The notes beneath the pieces are model-generated. The model saw only the letters and a list, made by a program, of their open reading frames with translations, was not told the origin of the DNA and made no database searches. From positions 1 to 12,114 of the forward strand of contig CAAGJL010000189.1 of assembly GCA_900770145.1 (NCBI GenBank): 12,114 bases of DNA, read 5' to 3'. Below are positions 1-5,909 of the stretch, one piece after another (the stretch's first letter is position 1; the number at the start of each line of letters is the position of its first letter). The DNA is from Clostridia bacterium (GTDB lineage Bacteria; Bacillota; Clostridia; Oscillospirales; CAG-272). The position numbers and the translations under genes are program-made.

Positions 1-3000
1 CGTGAGCTGACCCAGTTTAAGGCTTATTTCAACCTGCAATCCTACACCACCGCAAATGACAACAAGAAAAAAGCAATCGCAATCGCGTATCCGGTCTGCG
101 AGAAGAAAAACATTGACCTCTACGTGCTCAATACCACCACCTCCGCTACCGAGATGCGGAAACTGGAGGCAAAGATTCTGGCATTCTGCACCGGCTACTC
201 CTTCGAGGAGATGGACAACGATTACGACTTTGTCGAGTACGAGGAGACCGCAACTTCGCCCCCTGTGTTCAAGATGGCGCTGGAATACACCATTTCCGGC
301 AGCGGCTTGCAGGTGGCTCTCCCGGCGAACGGCCTGCGGTATGACGAGACCGTATACCGGATCACCAAATTCCAGATCCTGCCTTATATGGGCGCGTCTC
401 TGTCCACCAACGAGGGGTATTCCTTCGTGCCGGACGGCTCCGGTGCCCTGTATGAACTTTCCGCCGCTACGGTAACGCCTTTCCGTGTGTACGGCGAGGA
501 TTACGCCCTGTATTCCAACATTTCGGGCTATCACAACGAGACCATGCGTATGCCGGTGTTCGGGCAGGTGGAAACCGTATTCACCCCGAAACTGATCACC
601 CCCAGCGAATATGACGAGAACGGGAACAAGATCCGTGACGCGGTGTACAGCGAGACCGAAGGGGAGACCTCCAAGCGCGGGTATGTGGCATTTATCGAGG
701 AGGGTGAGTCGCTGGCGACCATCGCCCCCAACCACATCTCCTATATGACCTACCGCTCGGTTGCCGCTTCCTTTATCACAAGACAGAGCGACACTTCCAA
801 ATCCAAATGGACGGTTTACGCCAGCCGCCGCTACACCGGGGACTACAAAATCCGGTATATGCTGCTGACGGACGACACCAAGGCGGAGAAAGCCTCCCTT
901 TCCGACTACTATGAGTGCAGCTGGATGGGGATGGCGTGCGCCTACCGCGACTATATGACGGCGACCAATGAGGGTTATACCCGCCTGGCGGAGGCAAGGG
1001 TGAACGCTTCTTCCATCCCGCTTTACATTGAAACGTTCGGATGTGTGGACACCGTGAAAAAGATCCTCTCCATGCCGGTAACGGTCTCTGTGGCGCTGAC
1101 GTCGTTTGAAAATATCGCCAAGATGTACGATTACCTGGCAGGCGAGGGCGTGACCAATGTCAACTTCCGCCTCAAAGGTTATGCCAACGGCGGGATGTAC
1201 TCCGATGTGCCGTATAAGCTGAAATGGGAAAGCTCCGTGGGCGGCAAATCCGGATTCAAGGATTTGGTTAAGTACGCGGAGGAAAAGGGCTTCAAACTCT
1301 ATCCGGATTTTGACTTTGTGTACACCACCGGCGGTGACGGCGGCAGGGCTGTGAAGCTGAAGAAAAACGCTTCCCGCACGATTGACAACCGTTATACCAC
1401 CAAGCGCGTTTATTCCGCGACCCAGCAGACGCTGGTCAGCTACTATCAGATGGTGCTGTCTCCTGCCACGTACAGCAAGTTCTATGAGAAACTGGCAAAG
1501 AAGTACGGCAAATACGACATCGATACCATCTCGCTTTCCACCTTCGGCAGTGCGCTGAACTCCGACTATGATTCGGATAAGACCGTGCTGCGCGAGGAGG
1601 CAAAGGAGTACACGGTTGAGGCGCTGAAATTCTTCAAAAACAAGAATTACGACCTTTTGCTTGACGGCGGCAACGCTTATACCTGGGCATATGCCGACCA
1701 CATTCTGCAGGTCCCGCTGGACTCCAGCCGGTACAATACGGAATACCGTTCCGTGCCCTTTATGGGCGTGGTACTGCACGGCTACGTACAGTTTGCGGGC
1801 TCTGCGCTGAATATGGAGGGCAACCTCAGCTACGCAATGCTCAAAGCAATGGAAAACGGCGCTTCCATCTACTTTATTCTGTCCTACGCCAACACCGAGC
1901 TTCTCAAAGAGGACGAACTTCTTTCCCAGAACTACTCGGTGCGTTATGACATCTGGCAGAACCAGCTGGTGGAAATCTACAAAGAGCTGAACGCCGTGCT
2001 TGCCGACGTGCAGACCAAACTGATTATCGATCACCGGTTCCTGGAAGGCAGCCGTGTGCCGGGCGAGAGCGAATTGCTCAAAGACATTACGGACGCCATG
2101 GAGGAAAAGAAGAAAGAGCTGGAAGCAAAGATCGAGGCTGACCGTATTGCCGCGATTACGCTGATCCGTACTTCGTATGACGCGATTACGGGCGCCGTTT
2201 CCGATCTCTCTTCACTGATTACCACGACAACCGAGCAGGTGGAGATGCTGAAAGCACAGCGCGTCGCGCTGACCGCGGCGGACGGCAACTGGCTCTACCG
2301 TGCCTGGATGGATTACCGCGCGGAAGCCGCGAAAGCGGACGATGACGCCACCAAGAATCTTGCCGGCGCCACCGAAACGCTGAGCAAGCGTATCAGCGAC
2401 TACATCGCCATGCCGATGGCGCAGATCACCGCAGGGCTTCGCAGTGCAGAGGAGTACCTCAAAGAGGCGAAAGCCGGCTATGACGCACTGCTCGGCTGTA
2501 ATGCGGACGCACAGGTGCTGGCGGACGCCAAGTCGGAAATGAAAACCGCGCTGGATCGCTTTGCCGCAGTTTACGGGATTTATTACGGCACGACCGCTTC
2601 CTTTACCGACGAAACCAAAGAAGCCTATATTGCGGGCACCATCGCCACCGCCGGGGAACTGCTGACCAAACTGGTTCTGGCAGAGACCGGTATCGCGGTG
2701 GAGGGCGCGGATCTGGAAGCGTTCCTCTTCGGCAACGACGAGACGATTGAAACCAAGTATGCGGTTGTCGGCGTGGCGCAGGTAGAGCGTGCGTTTATCG
2801 ATATGCTGATCCGTGAAGGTCTTTACAACGAGGCAGACCCGACCGGCTCTGCCATCAACTATGCCGCACTGTATCAGAGCCGCCTGGACGACGTGACCAG
2901 ACCCCCGGAGCCGGACCCCGACCCGGTGGAACCCGGTCCGACAGAGCCGGGCGAGGGCGACGATGAGGACGTGGTTATTCCCGATCCTCCGAAGTCCAAA

Positions 3001-3159
3001 TACTCAATCGACAACTCCGTGGTGCTTGTCACCTACGGCGAGAAAAACGAGCCCTACAAATCGCTGATTCTCAACTTCAACGATTATGCGGTGCAGGTTT
3101 CGGTCAACGGTGTGACCTACACGATTGCCGGCTACGGCTACGTCGTGATTTATCACTAA
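1..3159 (+). CDS. DUF5696-type protein of a sugar-transport operon, 5' partial
   Basis: The reading frame is open from base 1 to TAA at 3157-3159 (1052 residues), so the gene begins upstream; GTG at 124 is only an internal codon. The body (about residues 45-670) resembles DUF5696 proteins, which I know as large, probably exported, TIM-barrel-like proteins encoded beside CUT1 sugar permeases in Clostridia and Paenibacilli. Supporting stretches are PLYIETFG, VNFRLKGYANGG, LYPDFDFVY and YVQFAGSALNMEGN. Residues about 690-960 are Ala/Glu/Lys-rich and helical, including EEKKKELEAKIEADR, and look like coiled coil. A Pro/Glu/Asp-rich linker follows (about 968-1000). The last 50 residues (SIDNSVVLVTYG to YTIAGYGYVVIYH) look like the usual closing beta segment of the family. 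A role in glycan binding or breakdown at the surface is inferred from context; no catalytic residues can be assigned. The start and any lipobox lie outside the window. Confidence 0.85.
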   Translation, partial: RELTQFKAYFNLQSYTTANDNKKKAIAIAYPVCEKKNIDLYVLNTTTSATEMRKLEAKILAFCTGYSFEEMDNDYDFVEYEETATSPPVFKMALEYTISGSGLQVALPANGLRYDETVYRITKFQILPYMGASLSTNEGYSFVPDGSGALYELSAATVTPFRVYGEDYALYSNISGYHNETMRMPVFGQVETVFTPKLITPSEYDENGNKIRDAVYSETEGETSKRGYVAFIEEGESLATIAPNHISYMTYRSVAASFITRQSDTSKSKWTVYASRRYTGDYKIRYMLLTDDTKAEKASLSDYYECSWMGMACAYRDYMTATNEGYTRLAEARVNASSIPLYIETFGCVDTVKKILSMPVTVSVALTSFENIAKMYDYLAGEGVTNVNFRLKGYANGGMYSDVPYKLKWESSVGGKSGFKDLVKYAEEKGFKLYPDFDFVYTTGGDGGRAVKLKKNASRTIDNRYTTKRVYSATQQTLVSYYQMVLSPATYSKFYEKLAKKYGKYDIDTISLSTFGSALNSDYDSDKTVLREEAKEYTVEALKFFKNKNYDLLLDGGNAYTWAYADHILQVPLDSSRYNTEYRSVPFMGVVLHGYVQFAGSALNMEGNLSYAMLKAMENGASIYFILSYANTELLKEDELLSQNYSVRYDIWQNQLVEIYKELNAVLADVQTKLIIDHRFLEGSRVPGESELLKDITDAMEEKKKELEAKIEADRIAAITLIRTSYDAITGAVSDLSSLITTTTEQVEMLKAQRVALTAADGNWLYRAWMDYRAEAAKADDDATKNLAGATETLSKRISDYIAMPMAQITAGLRSAEEYLKEAKAGYDALLGCNADAQVLADAKSEMKTALDRFAAVYGIYYGTTASFTDETKEAYIAGTIATAGELLTKLVLAETGIAVEGADLEAFLFGNDETIETKYAVVGVAQVERAFIDMLIREGLYNEADPTGSAINYAALYQSRLDDVTRPPEPDPDPVEPGPTEPGEGDDEDVVIPDPPKSKYSIDNSVVLVTYGEKNEPYKSLILNFNDYAVQVSVNGVTYTIAGYGYVVIYH

Positions 3160-3177
3160 GGAAAGGGAGGAGTTCTG

Positions 3178-4164
3178 ATGAATCAACAGGTAAAAGCGGG
3201 CGCGCCGGTCACCCCGGTCAAAGCCCCTGCAAAGAAAAAGAAAATCGCCTCTCTTGACCGCCGCAAAGCGCGCGCCGGATGGCTGTTTGTCCTGCCGTTT
3301 ATCATCGGCTTTGTGCTGATTTACATTCCGATTATCTATCAGTCGCTGAAATACAGCTTTTTCACCTACGACGTCATCGAGGGGGGGCTGAGCAAGACGT
3401 TTGTCGGCTTCCAGCACTACCGCGACGCGCTGTTTGAAAAAGCGGACTTTATGCAGACCCTGCTGACCGGTCTGAAAGAGATGGCGTTTGACATCCCGGC
3501 AATTCTGATTTTCTCGCTCTTTATTGCGGTGATTCTGAATCAGAAGATGGTCGGCCGCGCCGCGTTCCGTGTGATTTTCTTCCTGCCTGTGGTGGTTTCC
3601 ACGGGCTTGATGGAGTCGATCATGCACGCGTCCTACGCCGCTTCCGGCACCAGTATGGACTTGGGGTCGGAGGCGAGCGCCACGGATAAAATTGCCTCGT
3701 CGCTGGCGATTGAAGGGTTGCTGGAAAGCGTATTTGAAAGCCTCGGCTTCGGCGAGGGGCTGGTCAAGTACATTGCCACCGCCGTGGCGGGGATTTCGGA
3801 TATCGTCAACCGTTCCGGTGTGCAGATTCTGATTTTCCTTGCGGCGTTGCAGTCCATCTCCCCGGCGATTTACGAGTCCTGCCAGATTGACGGCGCCACC
3901 TCCTGGGAGACCTTCTGGAAGATCACTTTCCCGATGGTCAGCCCGATGATTCTGGTCAACGGCGTGTATACGATTATCGATAACTTTACCACGGACTCCA
4001 ACTCGGTCATGAACGTCATCAACGAGACCTATGGCGGCGCGATTGAAAACGCAAAGCACGTCAGTGCCGCAATGGGGTGGATGTATTTCCTGGTGGTGCT
4101 GTTGCTGGTAGGCATTGTGGCGGGTATCTGTTCCGCATTCGTGTTCTACCAGAGAAGAGACTGA
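3178..4164 (+). CDS. sugar ABC transporter permease, MalF/UgpA-like (CUT1)
   Basis: This 328-residue inner-membrane protein is one half of the channel of a carbohydrate ABC importer. The Lys/Arg-rich N-terminus (residues 15-32) is cytosolic. Membrane segments are visible at about 34-56, 103-121, 129-149, 213-230, 253-270 and 297-323. The cytoplasmic loop that contacts the ATPase has the EAA signature: E233, D238-G239-A240, then F251-P252, although the usual EAA reads ESC here. A polar stretch of about 55 residues (152-208), rich in Ala, Ser, Gly and Glu, separates the third and fourth segments; many MalF-type proteins are shorter there. ATG 3178 is supported by GGGAGGAG at 3165-3172, 5 nt upstream. 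The gene starts 18 nt after the DUF5696-type gene and pairs with the next permease. The substrate is not readable from sequence, and no ATPase lies nearby; such systems often use a shared MsmX-type ATPase. Confidence 0.93.
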   Translation: MNQQVKAGAPVTPVKAPAKKKKIASLDRRKARAGWLFVLPFIIGFVLIYIPIIYQSLKYSFFTYDVIEGGLSKTFVGFQHYRDALFEKADFMQTLLTGLKEMAFDIPAILIFSLFIAVILNQKMVGRAAFRVIFFLPVVVSTGLMESIMHASYAASGTSMDLGSEASATDKIASSLAIEGLLESVFESLGFGEGLVKYIATAVAGISDIVNRSGVQILIFLAALQSISPAIYESCQIDGATSWETFWKITFPMVSPMILVNGVYTIIDNFTTDSNSVMNVINETYGGAIENAKHVSAAMGWMYFLVVLLLVGIVAGICSAFVFYQRRD

Positions 4165-4181
4165 GAGAGGAGGCTTGAAAG

Positions 4182-5207
4182 ATGACACAGAATATGGATA
4201 ACCAAAAGCCTCTTGTGAAAAAAGAGACCAAAAACAAGATCCGTGTGGAGTTTGAACGCACGGATCTCAAGGAGCGCCTGAAAGCAAAATATATCAATGC
4301 ATATTTTATCAAGCGCGCCGTTTGGTTTTTGTTCCGTTTCCTTTTGCTGGTAGGGATTGCGTTTGTGGTGTTGGAGCCGTTCTACACGATGATTATGCGC
4401 TCCATTATGGCACCGCAGGACTTTATCGATTCCACGGTCGTGAACGTGCCGAAGCATCTGTCGATGGGCATTTACAAGGCAATCTTTACCGATCTGCACT
4501 ATGTAAGAGTCTTCTTCAAAACGCTGGCGTTTTCGCTGACCTGCGCGCTGTTGCAGACGTTCGCCTGCTGTCTGATCGGCTACGGGCTTGCCAAGTTCAA
4601 GTTCCGCGGGGCAAAGGCGGTGTTCTTTGCCGTGATTCTGACGCTGGTGATCCCGCACGGTACGTTGCAATCGGCAATGTATTACCGCTTCCGCTACTTT
4701 GCTTTCTTTGAGAAGATTAATTTCAATCTGCTGGATTCCATCTGGCCGCTGATTCTGCTTTCCGCCACGGGTCTTGCGTTCAAGAACGGGTTGTATATCT
4801 TTATGTTGCGCCAGTTCTTCCGCGGGGTGCCGGACGAGTTGGAGGAATCCGCGTATCTGGACGGCGCAGGCACATTCCGCACGTTTGTGCAGGTGATTCT
4901 CCCGCTTTCCGTCCCGATGATGATTACGGTGTTCCTGTTTGCGTTCTGCTGGCAATGGACGGATGATTTCTATCTGCCGCTGTTCTTTATGTCCAAACAG
5001 CCGGAATTTATGACGTATCTGGCAAGTTCCTTGCCGCCACCGTCCTTGCAGGCAATCTACACCAAGACCACCGGCTCCAGCGGTGCTTATCTGCAGGCAA
5101 TGAAATATGCCTGCGGTCTGACAGTGGCAACCCCCCTGATTATTCTTTACCTCTTCTGCCAGAGATATCTGGTACAGGGTATTGAACGCTCCGGTATCGT
5201 TGGTTGA
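4182..5207 (+). CDS. carbohydrate ABC transporter permease, MalG/UgpE-like (CUT1)
   Basis: This 341-residue integral membrane protein is the second channel subunit. The cytosolic N-terminus (1-44) is highly charged. Hydrophobic segments lie at about 46-66, 113-135, 146-160, 186-207, 243-258 and 312-327. The EAA loop is near-canonical: E221-E222-S223-A224, D227-G228-A229-G230, then I239-L240-P241. The C-terminal tail QRYLVQGIERSGIVG is the typical end of MalG-type permeases. ATG 4182 is preceded by AGGAGG at 4168-4173 with 8 nt spacing, and the gene begins 17 nt after the first permease stop, consistent with one transcript. It is the last gene of the operon, since a strong intrinsic terminator starts 14 nt after its stop. 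No solute-binding protein or hydrolase follows. Substrate unknown; oligo- or polysaccharide-derived sugars are likely from the family. Confidence 0.94.
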   Translation: MTQNMDNQKPLVKKETKNKIRVEFERTDLKERLKAKYINAYFIKRAVWFLFRFLLLVGIAFVVLEPFYTMIMRSIMAPQDFIDSTVVNVPKHLSMGIYKAIFTDLHYVRVFFKTLAFSLTCALLQTFACCLIGYGLAKFKFRGAKAVFFAVILTLVIPHGTLQSAMYYRFRYFAFFEKINFNLLDSIWPLILLSATGLAFKNGLYIFMLRQFFRGVPDELEESAYLDGAGTFRTFVQVILPLSVPMMITVFLFAFCWQWTDDFYLPLFFMSKQPEFMTYLASSLPPPSLQAIYTKTTGSSGAYLQAMKYACGLTVATPLIILYLFCQRYLVQGIERSGIVG

Positions 5208-5220
5208 TTCCGGTTGCAAA

Positions 5221-5253
5221 CACCCCCCGGCTTTCGCCGGGGGGTGTTTTTTT
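5221..5253 (+). terminator. intrinsic terminator of the permease operon
   Basis: CACCCCCCGGC (5221-5231) pairs perfectly with GCCGGGGGGTG (5236-5246) around a TTTC loop. Seven Ts (5247-5253) follow directly. This is a complete rho-independent terminator 14 nt after the second permease stop. Confidence 0.95.
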
Positions 5254-5295
5254 GCCGGGGAGGCAGGCGCGCCGGAAGAGCGCCAGTGAAGTTGC

Positions 5296-5322
5296 ACAAA
5301 ATTTTGTTCACAATTTGTGTGA
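5296..5322. promoter_or_regulatory. paired palindromes upstream of the leader promoter, possible operator
   Basis: ACAAAATTTTGT (5296-5307) is a perfect 12-bp palindrome. It is followed at once by CACAATTTGTG (5309-5319), a perfect odd-length inverted repeat that lies within TCACA-N5-TGTGA (5308-5322). Both lie 25-51 bp upstream of the -35 hexamer, where activators commonly bind. The surrounding AT-rich patch contrasts with the GC-rich leader. No regulator can be named, and AT-rich palindromes can arise by chance. Confidence 0.35.
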
Positions 5323-5346
5323 TACGTTGAAAATGCTTTGAGTTAC

Positions 5347-5375
5347 TTGATGTTTTCAAAAAAATAAAGTATAAT
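5347..5375 (+). promoter_or_regulatory. sigma-A type promoter driving the leader and surface-protein gene
   Basis: The -35 element TTGATG (5347-5352) and a perfect -10 TATAAT (5370-5375) are separated by exactly 17 bp, with A-rich DNA between them. Transcription should begin near 5382. It faces the 1808-residue protein gene and has no gene nearer, so that transcript would carry a 5' untranslated leader of about 530 nt. Confidence 0.8.
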
Positions 5376-5421
5376 GAAGTAGAAGTATAGCAAAATCCCG
5401 GAAAATCGTTTTTTTCTACGC

Positions 5422-5452
5422 AAAAAACCGCGCTCCCCCACGGGGGAGCGCG
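5422..5452 (-). terminator. minus-strand oriented terminator hairpin inside the leader
   Basis: CGCGCTCCCCC (5429-5439) pairs with GGGGGAGCGCG (5442-5452) around a 2-nt gap. On the + strand no T-run follows. Read on the minus strand, the stem is followed by G and then T6 (the A6 at 5422-5427), with more Ts farther on. The geometry is therefore that of a terminator for leftward transcription, although no leftward gene is evident. Confidence 0.55.
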
Positions 5453-5571
5453 CAAGGAACGTGCTGCGCACGATGCCCTCTGTCAGCCCCGAAATCGCGC
5501 GGAAACCCGCGCGACATCCCGCGCTTGCCGCGGGGCGCTGTCTCCCGCGTGTGCGCGTATGCGTGTGTCGC

Positions 5572-5611
5572 GGTGTGCGTCGGGCGCGCGATGGTGTGCG
5601 TCGGGCGCGCG
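5572..5611 (+). repeat. two-copy direct repeat, 21-bp period
   Basis: GGTGTGCGTCGGGCGCGCG occurs at 5572-5590 and again, identical over all 19 bases, at 5593-5611. The two are separated by AT, giving a 21-bp period. Further GTGTGCG-like pieces flank the pair (around 5550-5571 and 5615-5622), suggesting a decayed or expanding tandem tract. Confidence 0.85.
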
Positions 5612-5626
5612 GGCAGTGTGCGTTCC

Positions 5627-5648
5627 CGGCGGCAAAGCCGCCGATTTT
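5627..5648 (+). terminator. possible weak attenuator in the leader
   Basis: CGGCGGC (5627-5633) pairs with GCCGCCG (5637-5643) around an AAA loop and is followed by ATTTT. The T-run is short, so termination would be weak or partial. If active it would release an RNA of about 265 nt from the 5370 promoter. Confidence 0.25.
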
Positions 5649-5780
5649 GCCGGAATCCGTTGACCCTTCGGTGTTCCCGCCCTACCTGCAAGAGGGCGTG
5701 TGCATAAATATGCGGGGCTATGCCGCCAGGCGCCCTGCAAAAACACTTTTCTGCAAATGAAAAGAAAGACTACACGGTTT

Positions 5781-5799
5781 CCCGGTGCCCGGCACCGGG
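5781..5799 (+). other. stable hairpin late in the leader
   Basis: CCCGGTG (5781-5787) and CACCGGG (5793-5799) form a perfect 7-bp stem around CCCGG. There is no U-run on either strand, so it is not a terminator. A second, imperfect hairpin at 5840-5866 (GGTA...TACC ends with CCGGG-type core pairing) lies about 30 nt before the ribosome site. Together they suggest the distal leader folds close to the start of translation. Confidence 0.5.
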
Positions 5800-5897
5800 G
5801 GACTGTGGGCGCGCCGTAAAGGGGCGCAAACAACCAAGTGGTATCCCGGGGCTTCCTCCCGGTACCTATATTTTGTATCCCGTTAGAAAAATTTTTC

Positions 5898-5904
5898 AAG
5901 GAGG
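5898..5904 (+). promoter_or_regulatory. ribosome-binding site that fixes the start of the surface protein
   Basis: AAGGAGG lies 5 nt before ATG 5910. The frame stays open upstream to GTG 5838, but that start has no ribosome site and would place 24 extra residues before an otherwise normal signal peptide. ATG 5910 is clearly preferred. Confidence 0.9.
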
Positions 5905-5909
5905 CAAAT

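Larger units (their letters stand above)
5376..5909 (+). ncRNA. long GC-rich structured leader or non-coding RNA
   Basis: About 530 nt between the promoter and ATG 5910 hold no credible gene. Open frames here translate to Arg/Ala/Pro/His-rich sequence and overlap in several frames, as expected from GC-rich non-coding DNA. Many hairpins are visible: 5429-5452 (11 bp), 5495-5514 (TCGCGCGG/CCGCGCGA), 5518-5534 (CCCGCG/CGCGGG), 5627-5643 (CGGCGGC/GCCGCCG), AGGGCG 5692-5697 with CGCCCT 5732-5737 enclosing GCATA-AA-TATGC, 5781-5799 (CCCGGTG/CACCGGG) and an imperfect one at 5840-5866. It could be a regulatory 5' UTR, a riboswitch-like leader or a separate RNA ending near 5648. I do not recognise a known family. 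Confidence 0.4.

Noticed and set aside
124..126. GTG at 124 as the start of the DUF5696-type gene
   Set aside because: The same frame is open to base 1 and encodes plausible protein (FKAYFNLQSYTT and so on), with no ribosome site before 124; the gene is simply truncated by the window.
3004..4188. Long minus-strand frames opposite the permeases (also 4146-5297)
   Set aside because: The + strand has complete permeases with EAA motifs and ribosome sites; the opposite frames give His/Arg/Gln-rich non-protein-like sequence.
5461..5760. 99-codon open frame on the + strand inside the leader
   Set aside because: Translation is Arg/Pro/Ala/Cys-rich with repeated RVCV-type runs from the DNA repeat, no ribosome site precedes it, and overlapping frames are open too.
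5838..5840. GTG as an alternative, longer start for the giant protein
   Set aside because: No ribosome site is present and it would put 24 residues ahead of a normal signal peptide; ATG 5910 has AAGGAGG at 5 nt.
5760..5866. Possible cyclic-di-GMP (GEMM) riboswitch, suggested by GGGGCGCAAAC and GGTATCCCGGGG
   Set aside because: The invariant core stretches around the ligand site (such as AGGGCAAACC and the ATGGCAG-CCGGG block) are not present in order; the likeness is limited to short G-rich pieces.
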